DNA from: Pseudomonas sp.
GTDB lineage: Bacteria > Pseudomonadota > Gammaproteobacteria > Pseudomonadales > Pseudomonadaceae
Reading direction: 5' to 3'
DNA length: 64,000 bases
Assembly: GCF_030150285.1 (NCBI RefSeq)
Contig: NZ_JASLGE010000043.1
Span: 149,369-213,368 of the forward strand
The notes beneath the pieces are model-generated. The model was not told where the DNA came from and ran no database searches. It saw only the letters and a program-made list of their open reading frames with translations. Position 1 is the first letter of the stretch, and every line of letters begins with the position of its first letter. The translations under genes were made by a program, and so were the position numbers. This document shows positions 1-8,609 of this stretch, one piece after another.

Positions 1-222
1 GCGCTTTATCACATGACCTCGGCGGTATTTATGGCCTGGGAGGCCAGCCGCCAACCGGACGATGCCCGCCGCCTGGCGCTGGCGCATCTGGTGCTGCAAC
101 ACAAATTACTGCCCCGCGATCCGCTCACCCCCGAACCCGCGATTGAGGCCGCCTTGCTGGCCCGCCTGGCCAATGAAACGCCGCTCTCGTCCGCCGAGGC
201 CCTGCGCCTGTTGCCGGTTTAA
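1..222 (+). CDS. Acyl-CoA dehydrogenase, C-terminal fragment (gene cut by window edge)
   Basis: Only the last 73 codons are visible, reading in frame from the first base, so the start lies upstream of the window. The fragment reads like the C-terminal helical domain of an acyl-CoA dehydrogenase (AVFMAWEASR, then LALAHLVLQHKLLPRDPL). The gene ends 33 bp before the CoA-transferase gene and is followed on the same strand by enoyl-CoA hydratase, hydroxyacyl-CoA dehydrogenase and thiolase genes, which fits a first oxidation step of a beta-oxidation operon. The family call rests on a short fragment plus context. The FAD and catalytic-base regions are outside the window, so substrate class cannot be judged. 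Confidence 0.7.
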   Translation, partial: ALYHMTSAVFMAWEASRQPDDARRLALAHLVLQHKLLPRDPLTPEPAIEAALLARLANETPLSSAEALRLLPV

Positions 223-255
223 ACGGCCGCCCCTTTTATCGAATCGAGTGACCTT

Positions 256-1443
256 ATGAACCTGTGCAAAGGGGCCCTTGAAGGGCTCAAAGTGATTGAC
301 CTCAGCCGCGTGCTGGGCGGGCCTTACTGTTCCCAGGCGCTGGCCGACCACGGTGCCGAGGTGATCAAGCTCGAACCCCTGAGCGGTGATGAAACCCGTG
401 GCTGGGGCCCGCCCTTCGAAGGGGCGGACGCCTCCTATTATCGCGGGGTCAACCGCAACAAACAGGGAATCGCGGTCGACCTCTCGCGGCCTGAAGGCAT
501 TGAGCTGCTGCTGAGCTTGCTGGAAGGCGCGGACGTACTGATCGAGAACTTCAAGCCCGGCACCCTCAAGCGCTGGGGCATCGACTACGCCGAGGTGCTC
601 AGCCAGCGTTTTCCGGGGCTGATTCACTGCGCCATATCCGGCTTTGGCGGTGACGGCCCGCTGGGTGGCCTGCCAGGTTACGACGCTGTGATCCAGGCGA
701 TGGCCGGGCTAATGAGCGTCAACGGCGAGGCCGACGGCGAAGCGCTGCGCATCGGCTTGCCGATTGTTGACATGGTCACGGGGCTCAACGCGCTGGCCGG
801 CGTACTGCTGGCTCTTAATGAACGGCATCGCAGCGGCTTGGGCCAGTCGCTGGACATCACCCTGTACGACTGCGGCGTGTCGCTGTTGCACCCACACGTC
901 CCCAACTACCTGGCGGCTGGCAAAACCCCGGGCCGTACCGGCAATGCCCATCCCAACATCGCCCCTTATGACAGTTATTGCACCGGCACCGAGCCGATCT
1001 TCCTGGCCGTGGGCAACGATCGTCAGTTCGCCAAGCTGTGCGAGCAATTGGGTGCGAGCGACCTGTTACACGACCCGCGTTTCGTCAATAACGGCGCACG
1101 CTCGGGCAACCGCAAGGCGCTGAAACAGGTGCTGGAACAGCACATGGCAACCCATGATGGCGCGGTATTGGCACCCCAACTGATCCGCGTCGGCGTGCCG
1201 TGCGGGGCTATCGCAACGGTCGACACCGTCGTCGCCCATCCCCACACCGCGCACCGTGGCCTGTTGGTCGATATCGGTGACTACCGGGGCATCGGCTCGC
1301 CGGTGAAGCTGTCACGTACCCCGGCGACCTACCGCACCGCGCCGCCGACCCTGGGGCAGGACACCCGTGCGGTGCTTGAAGGCCTGGGCCTGCACGCCGA
1401 GGTGATTGAGCAACTGTATGCGGCCGGTGTCGTTCGTGGTTAA
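256..1443 (+). CDS. CaiB/BaiF family (class III) CoA transferase
   Basis: 395 aa, the normal length for class III CoA transferases, cytoplasmic, no signal peptide. The N-terminus LEGLKVIDLSRVLGGPYC is the family's CoA-binding start, and the GYD motif near residue 143 supplies the Asp that carries the acyl-CoA anhydride intermediate in formyl-CoA transferase. It would activate a free carboxylic acid by moving CoA from a donor thioester. The gene is the second of five co-directional beta-oxidation genes, so it probably makes the acyl-CoA substrate for the upstream dehydrogenase. The acid itself cannot be identified. The ribosome-binding site (GAGTGACC) is weak. The family is certain, the pathway role inferred. 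Confidence 0.9.
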   Translation: MNLCKGALEGLKVIDLSRVLGGPYCSQALADHGAEVIKLEPLSGDETRGWGPPFEGADASYYRGVNRNKQGIAVDLSRPEGIELLLSLLEGADVLIENFKPGTLKRWGIDYAEVLSQRFPGLIHCAISGFGGDGPLGGLPGYDAVIQAMAGLMSVNGEADGEALRIGLPIVDMVTGLNALAGVLLALNERHRSGLGQSLDITLYDCGVSLLHPHVPNYLAAGKTPGRTGNAHPNIAPYDSYCTGTEPIFLAVGNDRQFAKLCEQLGASDLLHDPRFVNNGARSGNRKALKQVLEQHMATHDGAVLAPQLIRVGVPCGAIATVDTVVAHPHTAHRGLLVDIGDYRGIGSPVKLSRTPATYRTAPPTLGQDTRAVLEGLGLHAEVIEQLYAAGVVRG

Positions 1444-1479
1444 CGCCATTCCCCCTGATGCCTATTGGCAGGAGAGCCC

Positions 1480-2274
1480 ATGAGCCTTGAGCCTGATTGT
1501 TCTGAACCGTTGGTAGTGTTGACGCAGCCCGCATCGGGTGTGGCGTTGCTGCGGATCAACCGCCCGGCGGCGCGTAACGCGCTGAACATGGCCGTGCGTG
1601 AAACCCTGGCTGACTACGTTCGGCGCCTGGATGACAGCCCTGACGTTCGCGTGATTGTCCTCACCGGCAGTGACACGGTGTTTGCCGCGGGTGCAGACCT
1701 GAGTGAACTCGTGGATGCCAGCGCCCTGCAACTTTACGCGCGGCATGCCGAGCGTCATTGGCAGGCCCTTTCAGCCTGCCGTAAACCGCTGATCGCGGCC
1801 GTCAACGGTTTCGCCCTGGGCGGTGGCTGCGAGCTGGCCATGCAGTGCGACCTGATTATTGCTGGTGAATCGGCGCGCTTTGCTCAGCCGGAAATCCGCG
1901 TCGGGATCATGCCGGGCGCGGGCGGCACCCAGCGTTTGCTGCGGGCGGTGGGCAAGTTTCAGGCCTTTCGCCTGCTGCTCACCGGCTGCCAGGTGAGCGC
2001 CGATGAAGCACTGCGCATGGGGCTGGTCAGCGAAGTGGTGGCCGACGCCGACACCCTGACCACCGCGCTGGCCATGGCCAGCACCATCGCGGCCATGCCA
2101 CCGATGGCCGTGGCGCAAATCAAGGAAGTCGTGCTCGCCGGCCAGGACCTGCCGCTCGAACAGGCCCTGACCCTGGAGCGCAAGGCGTTCCAGTTGCTCT
2201 TTGGTTCTCACGACCAAAAGGAAGGCATGCAGGCCTTTTTGCAGAAACGTAAACCGGAGTACCTGGGCCGATGA
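1480..2274 (+). CDS. Enoyl-CoA hydratase/isomerase (crotonase family)
   Basis: 264 aa. The crotonase signature is clear: ALGGGCELAMQCDLI forms the oxyanion hole and holds the first catalytic Glu, and PEIRVGIMPGAGGTQRL holds the second Glu region, so a true hydratase is likely. The start is the ATG at 1480, 4 bp after GGAGAG; an in-frame TTG fifteen bases upstream lies before that site and was not used. It hydrates a trans-2-enoyl-CoA to the 3-hydroxyacyl-CoA. Its stop overlaps the start of the next gene (ATGA), so translation is coupled to the dehydrogenase that uses its product. Confidence 0.92.
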   Translation: MSLEPDCSEPLVVLTQPASGVALLRINRPAARNALNMAVRETLADYVRRLDDSPDVRVIVLTGSDTVFAAGADLSELVDASALQLYARHAERHWQALSACRKPLIAAVNGFALGGGCELAMQCDLIIAGESARFAQPEIRVGIMPGAGGTQRLLRAVGKFQAFRLLLTGCQVSADEALRMGLVSEVVADADTLTTALAMASTIAAMPPMAVAQIKEVVLAGQDLPLEQALTLERKAFQLLFGSHDQKEGMQAFLQKRKPEYLGR

Positions 2275-3803
2275 ACCGTCATTCTTTTCAATGCATCGGC
2301 ATCGTGGGCACTGGCGCGATGGGGCAGGGCATCGCCCAGATGATGGCCTGTGCCGGGCTGAGCGTGCGCCTGTTCGATGCCCGGCCGGGGGCGGCGAGCA
2401 CCGCCTGCGAACACCTGGCGGCGCGGTTTGGCCGCTTGCAGGAAAAAGGCCGGCTGACGCCACAGGCCGCCGCCGCGGCGTTGGCTCAGGTGCAGGTGGT
2501 TGATGGCCTGGCCGCCCTGGCGGGCTGCCAACTGGTGATCGAAGCCATCGTTGAAGACCTCGACGCCAAGCAGGGCCTGTTTCGGCAACTGGATGAGCAG
2601 TTGCCGGAAACCACCGTGCTGGCGAGCAACACCTCCTCGCTGTCGATCACTGCCCTCGCCTCGGTGTGTCAGCACCCCGGGCGTGTGGCCGGGCTGCATT
2701 TCTTTAATCCGGTGCCGTTGATGCGGCTGGTCGAGGTGATCGGCGGGCTCGCGACGCAGCCGCAGGTCATCGACGACCTGCACGCGTTGGTGCACCAGAT
2801 CGGGCATTACCCCGCCGTGTCCAAGGACTCGCCGGGCTTTATCGTCAACCATGCGGGCCGGGCATTTGGCACCGAGGCCCTGCGCATGCTCAGCGAAGGC
2901 GTGGCTACGCCGGGGCAGATCGATGCGGTGCTGCGTGACGGCGTGGGGTTTCCCATGGGGCCGTTTGAGTTGCTGGACCTGATTGGCCTGGACGTCAGCC
3001 TGCCGGTGATGGAGTCGGTGTATCAGCAGTTTTATCAGGAACCGCGTTATAAGCCGCACCCGCTGCTGCGCCTGATGCACGCCGGTGGCCGTCTGGGGCG
3101 AAAAAGCGGGCAGGGCTTCTATGCCTACGCGGGCAAGCAGGGCGCACCCCGGCACGTGCAGCCCGTGCCGCACTGCCCGGTGCGGCCGCCGGTGTGGGTG
3201 GCGGGCGACGACGAACTGGGCACCTCCCGCGTGCTGGCCCTGCTTGAACAGTTGGGTGCACAAATCGAACGCACCGCACACCCCTCGGCCCACGCGTTGT
3301 GTGTGCTGGCTCCGCTGGGCGATGACGCCACTGAGTCGGCCTTGCGCCACGGTGCCGACCCTGCCCGCACCGTCGCCATCGACACCCTGTTGGGGCTCGA
3401 TCGCCTGCGCTGCCTGATGCTCACGCCCGCCACCCGCGCCGACATGCAGCAGGCTGCCCACGCGCTATTCAGTGGCGATGGCGGCACGGTGGTGATGATG
3501 CGCGACAGTTGCGGCTTTATTGCCCAGCGCACCTTGGCCTCTGTCATCAACCTGGCCTGCGATATTGCTCAACAAGGCATTGCTTCGGTGGCGGATATCG
3601 ACATGGCCGTGACGCTGGGCCTGGGCTACCCGCACGGGCCGTTGGCCTGGGGCGATCAACTGGGCGCGGCGCGCGTGCTGCACATTCTGGAGCGCATCCA
3701 CGCGCTGACCGGCGACCCGCGTTACCGCCCCAGTGCCTGGCTGCGTCGGCGTGCGCGGCTGGGCCTGGCGTTGAACCAGCCCGAAAACACGGTACCGGCC
3801 TGA
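2271..3803 (+). CDS. 3-hydroxyacyl-CoA dehydrogenase (long, PaaH-type)
   Basis: 510 aa, the length of PaaH/PhaC-type dehydrogenases that carry an extra C-terminal domain. The NAD-binding Rossmann motif IGIVGTGAMGQGIAQ lies at about residues 8-22, the catalytic His lies in GLHFFNPVPLMRLVEV, and C-terminal helical domains follow twice, the second containing LGLGYPHGPLAWGD. It oxidises 3-hydroxyacyl-CoA to 3-ketoacyl-CoA with NAD. The start overlaps the hydratase stop by 4 bp. By hand count about 4.5% of its residues are Met or Cys, a normal value that contrasts with the sulfur-poor proteins a few kilobases downstream. Substrate chain or ring type is not evident. Confidence 0.93.
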   Translation: MNRHSFQCIGIVGTGAMGQGIAQMMACAGLSVRLFDARPGAASTACEHLAARFGRLQEKGRLTPQAAAAALAQVQVVDGLAALAGCQLVIEAIVEDLDAKQGLFRQLDEQLPETTVLASNTSSLSITALASVCQHPGRVAGLHFFNPVPLMRLVEVIGGLATQPQVIDDLHALVHQIGHYPAVSKDSPGFIVNHAGRAFGTEALRMLSEGVATPGQIDAVLRDGVGFPMGPFELLDLIGLDVSLPVMESVYQQFYQEPRYKPHPLLRLMHAGGRLGRKSGQGFYAYAGKQGAPRHVQPVPHCPVRPPVWVAGDDELGTSRVLALLEQLGAQIERTAHPSAHALCVLAPLGDDATESALRHGADPARTVAIDTLLGLDRLRCLMLTPATRADMQQAAHALFSGDGGTVVMMRDSCGFIAQRTLASVINLACDIAQQGIASVADIDMAVTLGLGYPHGPLAWGDQLGAARVLHILERIHALTGDPRYRPSAWLRRRARLGLALNQPENTVPA

Positions 3804-3836
3804 ACGGCTCCCCGCTTATCTATTGGAAGTGTTGTC

Positions 3837-5039
3837 ATGCTTGATGCTTATATCTACAGCGGTTTGCGCACCCCCTTTGGTCGCCATGCCGGGAGTTTGT
3901 CCGGGGTTCGCCCGGACGACCTGATCGGCGCGTTGCTGGCGCGCGTGATGGACACCTCGGGCTTGCCGGCCCTGGCCCTGGAAGAGGTGATCGTGGGCTG
4001 CACCAATCAGGCCGGAGAAGACAGCCGCAACGTTGCCCGCAACGCGTTGCTCAGTGCCGGCCTGCCCCTGCACGTGGCGGGGCAAACGGTGAACCGCCTG
4101 TGCGGCAGCGGCCTGTCGGCGGTGATCGACGCGGCCCGTGCCATCACCTGCGGCGAAGGCCAGTTGTACCTGGCCGGTGGGGTAGAAAGCATGTCCCGGG
4201 CACCGCTGGTGATCGCCAAAGCCCAGAGCCCGTTTAGCCGCACCCAGGAAATGGCCGACAGCACGATGGGTGCACGCTTCAGCAACCCGACGCTGGTGCA
4301 GCGCTATGGCAACGACAGCATGCCCGAAACCGGCGACAACGTAGCCCGGCAGTACGGCATCAGCCGCGAAGACGCCGACCGTTTTGCGGCGGCGTCTCAG
4401 GCGCGTTATGCCACGGCGCTGGCTAACGGCGTGTTGGACGGTGAAATCCTGGCTGTCGATGTCCCCACCGGGCGCAAGGGCCAGACCCACACGGTGGCCC
4501 ATGACGAACACCCGCGCCCCCAGTCCGACCTGGCGGCCTTGTCGCGTTTGCAGCCGTTGTTTGCCGAAGGCGTGGTCACGGCAGGCAACGCCTCGGGCAT
4601 CAACGACGGTGCTGCCGTCCTGTTGCTGGGCAGCCGCGCCATGGGCACACAACATGGCGTCGTGCCGATGGCGCGTGTGTTGTCCTCGGCGGTGGTCGGG
4701 GTTGAGCCGCGCCTTATGGGCATTGGCCCGCACCGGGCCATTGAGGTGGCCTTGGCGCGTGCCGGGATCAGCCTGGCGGATGTTGACCTGATCGAGATCA
4801 ACGAGGCGTTCGCTTCTCAGGTGCTGTCGTGCCTCAAAGCGCTGGGCGTGAGCTTCGACGACCCGCGCGTCAACCCCCACGGCGGAGCCATCGCCATCGG
4901 CCACCCGCTGGGGGCCTCGGGCGCGCGTCTGGTACTGAGCGCGTGTCGCACCCTGCAACGGCACCGCCTGCGCTACGCCGTGGTCAGCCTCTGTGTGGGG
5001 GTTGGCCAAGGCGTGGCGGTCGTCATCGAACGTGTTTGA
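3837..5039 (+). CDS. Acetyl-CoA acyltransferase (thiolase), PcaF/PaaJ-like
   Basis: 400 aa, full length. All three thiolase signatures are present: the acyl-accepting Cys in NRLCGSGLSAV (about residue 91), GGAIAIGHPLGASGAR with the active-site His, and the C-terminal LCVGVGQGVAVV with the second Cys. It cleaves 3-ketoacyl-CoA to acetyl-CoA plus a shortened acyl-CoA. Residues at the start (IYSGLRTPFGRHAGSLSGVRPDDL) resemble beta-ketoadipyl-CoA thiolases, so a dicarboxyl or aromatic-derived acyl-CoA is possible but unproven. It is the last gene of the operon; the next gene is convergent beyond a 120-bp gap holding a dispersed repeat. Confidence 0.93.
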   Translation: MLDAYIYSGLRTPFGRHAGSLSGVRPDDLIGALLARVMDTSGLPALALEEVIVGCTNQAGEDSRNVARNALLSAGLPLHVAGQTVNRLCGSGLSAVIDAARAITCGEGQLYLAGGVESMSRAPLVIAKAQSPFSRTQEMADSTMGARFSNPTLVQRYGNDSMPETGDNVARQYGISREDADRFAAASQARYATALANGVLDGEILAVDVPTGRKGQTHTVAHDEHPRPQSDLAALSRLQPLFAEGVVTAGNASGINDGAAVLLLGSRAMGTQHGVVPMARVLSSAVVGVEPRLMGIGPHRAIEVALARAGISLADVDLIEINEAFASQVLSCLKALGVSFDDPRVNPHGGAIAIGHPLGASGARLVLSACRTLQRHRLRYAVVSLCVGVGQGVAVVIERV

Positions 5040-5095
5040 ACGGGGCACCGCGGCGCCTGGTCTCGCGACGACTGTGTCGGAGTGCCGCATCACGC

Positions 5096-5131
5096 CGGAC
5101 GTAGCCTCGCGCTGCTCGTCAACGACTACAG
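5096..5131 (-). repeat. Dispersed 36-bp repeat, copy 1
   Basis: The reverse complement of this segment matches 16149-16184 at 34 of 36 positions, so the two copies are inverted relative to each other. Together they bracket the first half of the sulfur locus (5160-16105). A related core (GAGGCTACGTCCG) recurs in the tandem repeats near 63.4-63.7 kb. It probably belongs to a dispersed Pseudomonas intergenic repeat family. It lies in the gap between the convergent thiolase and binding-protein genes, and no separate terminator was recognised there. Confidence 0.7.
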
Positions 5132-5159
5132 GGTTTGCGTAAACCGGGGGCGCGGTGGC

Positions 5160-6755
5160 TCAGCCTTTGAAGTAGATCTGCGCCGCGTTGCCCCCCAACC
5201 CTTCAGCCCCGACGTAGAAGTCGGTGACGCGTTTGTCGTAGACGATGGGGCTGACCTGGGTCGAGATGCCGAGGTCGGGCAGGTCTTCGATGATGGTTTT
5301 CTGGAACTCGGCAAACAGGTCGTAGCGCTTCTGTACGTCGGTTTCGATCGCGGCCGTTTCCAGCAAGGCATCGACTTTCGGGTTGCTGTAGTGCGAGCCG
5401 TTGGAGAAGGGCACGCCCGGCTGGAAGTTTTTCGACCAGTACAGGCGCTGCACGCCCACGGTGGGGTCGAACAGGTTGCTCATGCCGTTCAGGGTGAAGT
5501 CGAAATCGCGGTCGGTGTAGACGCGTTTGACGTAGGTGGCGAAGTCCTGCGAGCGCAGGGTGACGTGGATACCAATCTTCGCCAGTGCCTGTTTAAGGTA
5601 GTCGGCCGTGCGGCGGTAGGTTTCCGGGCCCGGCAGTGGGTCGAGGGTCAGTGTGAACCGTACGCCCTTGGCGTCACGGGGTAAGCCGGCGTCGTCGAGC
5701 AGTTGGTTGGCTTTGGCCACGTCGAAGGCATGGCGCGGCAGGTCCTGGGCGTAGAAGTTTTTCATCGCCGGGCTGATCGGCCCGTACAGCGGTTGGCCGT
5801 AGCCCAGGAAGATGGTCTTGCGGATAAAGTCGAGGTTGATGGCGTGGGCAATGGCCTGGCGTACCGGGTGCTGCTTGAGGATCGGGTGGTCCAGGTTGAA
5901 TTCCACTCGGGTGATGCTGTTGATGTAAGGGTCGTCGCGGTTCTCGATGCGCAGGCGCGGGTTGGTTTTGATGCGTTCAATGTCGCTCAGGGGGACCCCA
6001 CCGGTTGAGAGGTCAAGTTCGCCCGCTTCAAGGGCCGCCACCGTGGCCGCCGAGTCGGCAATAAAGCGCACGATGATGCGGTCCAGGTACGGTTTGGGCG
6101 CGTCCCAGTAATGCGGGTTGCGCTCCAGTATCACATGGCTGCCACGTACCCATTCCTTGAACACAAAGGGCCCGGTGCCCATCGGCGCGGTGGCGTTGGG
6201 GTGGGTTTCGGGGCGGGCGTCTTGGTACACGTGCCGGGCCACGATGGGCGACTCGCAGGCCGCCAGTGCCGTCAGCAGGTAGGGCGCGGGTTTGCTCAGC
6301 GTGAGTTGCACCTGCAACGGGTTGACCGCGCGAATGTCCGACACGTTGGCAAAGGTCGCCCGGCCACGGGGGTTGGCGGTTTTCAGGGTGTTCAGGGAGA
6401 ACACCACATCGTCGGCGGTGAAGGGCTGGCCGTCGTGCCACTTCACGCCTTCGCGCAGGTTGAAGGTGTAGGTCAAACCGTCGTCGCTCACGGCCCAGGC
6501 GGTGGCCAGTTGCGGTAGGGGCTTGAGGTCCAGGTCGTAGGTCAGCAAGCCTTCGGTGACTTTGCCAGTGATGTACACCGCCGCCCCCGCCGTGTGCGTG
6601 AGGTTGACCAGAATCGGCGGTTCGATGGCAATGTGCATGTTCAGCGTGCCGCCGCGCACGGGTGTGTCAGCGGCGTAGGAAAATGTGGGCGTCAGTTGCA
6701 GCAGGGCGGCGGTGGCGCTGGTATAGGCCAGTAGCTGGCGGCGGGTCAGGGGCAT
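5160..6755 (-). CDS. ABC transporter substrate-binding protein, family 5 (dipeptide/opine type), Tat-exported
   Basis: 531 aa. The N-terminus MPLTRRQLLAYT has a twin-arginine motif followed by a hydrophobic stretch and a cleavage region near FSYAADT, so export by Tat is likely. The mature part is a family 5 solute-binding protein (LREGVKWHDGQPFTADDVVFSL, GTGPFVFKEW, RQAIAHAINLDFI). It would bind the ligand in the periplasm for the DppB/DppC-type permeases encoded upstream on the same strand. A paralog of nearly equal length (529 aa) lies at 20248-21837. The hand count is five Met and one Cys in 531 residues. The ligand is unknown; context suggests an organosulfur compound rather than a peptide. 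Confidence 0.88.
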   Translation of the reverse strand: MPLTRRQLLAYTSATAALLQLTPTFSYAADTPVRGGTLNMHIAIEPPILVNLTHTAGAAVYITGKVTEGLLTYDLDLKPLPQLATAWAVSDDGLTYTFNLREGVKWHDGQPFTADDVVFSLNTLKTANPRGRATFANVSDIRAVNPLQVQLTLSKPAPYLLTALAACESPIVARHVYQDARPETHPNATAPMGTGPFVFKEWVRGSHVILERNPHYWDAPKPYLDRIIVRFIADSAATVAALEAGELDLSTGGVPLSDIERIKTNPRLRIENRDDPYINSITRVEFNLDHPILKQHPVRQAIAHAINLDFIRKTIFLGYGQPLYGPISPAMKNFYAQDLPRHAFDVAKANQLLDDAGLPRDAKGVRFTLTLDPLPGPETYRRTADYLKQALAKIGIHVTLRSQDFATYVKRVYTDRDFDFTLNGMSNLFDPTVGVQRLYWSKNFQPGVPFSNGSHYSNPKVDALLETAAIETDVQKRYDLFAEFQKTIIEDLPDLGISTQVSPIVYDKRVTDFYVGAEGLGGNAAQIYFKG

Positions 6756-6800
6756 GATGGCATCCGGTGCGGGCGGGCCCGTTTAACGGGCCCGGCTTAG

Positions 6801-7741
6801 TCAGTTAAAGGGGGTACGGCCTTCCACCGGATGACCCGGGTCGGTAAAGCCCAAGGTCGAGGTGTGGCCCGGGCTCACGAGTTGGTCGACGAAGGCTTCG
6901 TCGGCGGCGCTGATCTTCACTTGCAACGCACGCTGGTAGTCGTCCCACTGCGCTTCGGTGCGGGGCCCGGCGATGGCCGAGGTGACCTGGCGGTTGTTCA
7001 GCACCCAGGCCAAGGCAAAATCCGCCGGGGTGATGTCGCGACCGCTCAGGTGTTCCTGAATGCGTTGTGCCACGGCCAAGGATTCCGGCCGCCATTCGGT
7101 TTCCAGCACGCGTTTGTCACTGCGGCCCACGCGCGAATCCGCGGCCGGTTGTACGTCGGGGCGGTATTTGCCGGTGAGCACGCCACGGGCCAGCGGGCTG
7201 TACGTGACCACGCCCAGGCCAAAATGATTGGCCGCCGGGATCTGCTCAGCCTCGGCGGTGCGGTTGACGATGTTGTACAGCGGCTGGCTGGCCACCGGGC
7301 GGTCGATGCCCAGTTCGTCGGCCAGTTGCACCACCTCGGCAATGCGCCAGCCACGGAAGTTCGACACGCCAAAGTGGCGCAGTTTGCCTTGCTTGATCAG
7401 GTCGGCAATGGCGCGTACGCCTTCCCCCAGCGGAGCGTCGAAGGTGGCGTGGTGGAAGTACAGAATGTCGATGTAGTCGGTGCCCAGGCGGCCCGGGAGT
7501 AGCCAAATTTGGTGGCCAGTACCCAATGGTCGCGCTGGTGAGCAATGGCGCGGCCCACCACGGTTTCAGATTGGCCGTCGTGGTACACATCGGCGGTGTC
7601 GATAAAGTTGACGCCCTGTTCGTAAGCCTTGGCGATGATGCGCCGCGCCGTGGCCTCATCGGTGGGGCCGCCAAACATCATGCTGCCCAGTGTCAGCGGT
7701 GAAACCTTGAGGGCGCTGCGGCCCAGGTAGCGGTAATCCAT
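6801..7741 (-). pseudogene. Aldo/keto reductase, disrupted by an internal deletion
   Basis: The N-terminal part (start ATG at 7741, MDYRYLGRSALKVSPLTLG, to WVLATKFG near 7507) and the C-terminal part (RLGTDYIDILYFHHA onward) are in different frames. Compared with the intact paralog at 25989-27011, the 29 residues between KF and RLxTDYID are reduced here to 14 nucleotides, so about 73 bp is missing and the frame is lost. The catalytic Asp, Tyr and Lys region and the His region both survive, but on separate frames. The gene lies between the binding-protein and permease genes and begins 17 bp after the permease stop. A deletion, rather than a one-base error, is the simplest reading. Confidence 0.85.
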
Positions 7742-7757
7742 ACATATCACTCCAGCG

Positions 7758-8609
7758 TTAACGTCGGCCTTGGGCCTGTGTGGGGTTGAAGGCGTCGGTC
7801 AGGCCGTCGCCGATCAGGTTGAAGGCCAATACGGTGAAAAAAATCGCCAGGCCAGGAATGGCGGTCAAGTACCATGCCGTGCGGATCTGTTCGCGGCCGC
7901 TGCCGATCAGGCTGCCCCAGCTCACCTGGTTGGGGTCGCCCAGGCCCATAAAGGACAGCGCCGACTCCATCAACACCGCCGATGCCACCATGATCGACGC
8001 GGTGACAATCAGTGTTGGCAGAATATTGGGCAGCACTTCGCGCACGATAATGCGCAGGTGTGAGTAACCGACGCTGCGGGCCGCGAGGATGTATTCGCGC
8101 TCTCGGATCGAGCGCACTTCGGCGCGCACCAGCCGGGCCACGGTGGGCCACGAAATGATCGCGATGGCGAAGATCAGCGTGGGCACCGACGGTTGCGCAA
8201 TCGCCACCAGCGCCACCAGCAGTACAAAGCTGGGCATGGTCTGGAAAATTTCGATCAGCCGTTGCAAGGCATAGTCGATGCGCCCACCGAAGTAGCCGGC
8301 CAGCGCGCCGATGCTCAGGCCCAGCAACACGCCGAACAGGCTGGCCAGCACCCCCACCTGCAACGACACGCGCCCGCCGTGCACAATGCCCGCCATCAGG
8401 TCGCGGCCCAGGGCGTCGGTGCCCAGCGGGTACTGCCAGTCCTGGCCGGGCCACAGCAGCGGCTCGGCCTCCATGGCCAGCGGGTCACCGGGGTAGAGCA
8501 GGGGCGCGATCAGCGCGAGGGTGGCAACGGCCAGCAAAAACAGTAGCCCGGCCATGGCCGTCGGGTTGCGTTTGAAACGCTGCAAGGCCGCATGGCGTGG
8601 CGTGCTCAT
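7758..8609 (-). CDS. ABC transporter permease, DppC/OppC type
   Basis: 283 aa inner-membrane permease. It has an N-terminal transmembrane segment (GLLFLLAVATLALIAPLLY), the family's periplasmic element PLGTDALGRDLMAGIVHG and the coupling-helix (EAA) region near REYILAARSVGYSHLRIIVREVLPN, which contacts the ATPase. It overlaps the upstream permease gene by 4 bp. It should pair with the 8606-9595 protein to form the channel. No ATP-binding protein gene accompanies this pair, so the ATPase at 24158-25945 may serve both permease sets. Its Met content is ordinary for a membrane protein. Confidence 0.93.
   Translation of the reverse strand: MSTPRHAALQRFKRNPTAMAGLLFLLAVATLALIAPLLYPGDPLAMEAEPLLWPGQDWQYPLGTDALGRDLMAGIVHGGRVSLQVGVLASLFGVLLGLSIGALAGYFGGRIDYALQRLIEIFQTMPSFVLLVALVAIAQPSVPTLIFAIAIISWPTVARLVRAEVRSIREREYILAARSVGYSHLRIIVREVLPNILPTLIVTASIMVASAVLMESALSFMGLGDPNQVSWGSLIGSGREQIRTAWYLTAIPGLAIFFTVLAFNLIGDGLTDAFNPTQAQGRR

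Noticed and set aside
2208..3461. Long minus-strand open frame across the hydroxyacyl-CoA dehydrogenase gene
   Set aside because: It lies antisense to a gene with full family motifs; high GC content gives long shadow frames, and its protein resembles no family.
3816..5093. 425-codon minus-strand frame across the thiolase gene
   Set aside because: Antisense to a complete thiolase; low-complexity Gln/Arg/His-rich product.
7490..7530. A simple one-base frameshift in the aldo/keto reductase
   Set aside because: Comparison with the intact copy shows about 24 residues are missing at the junction, so it is a deletion and not only a frame change.
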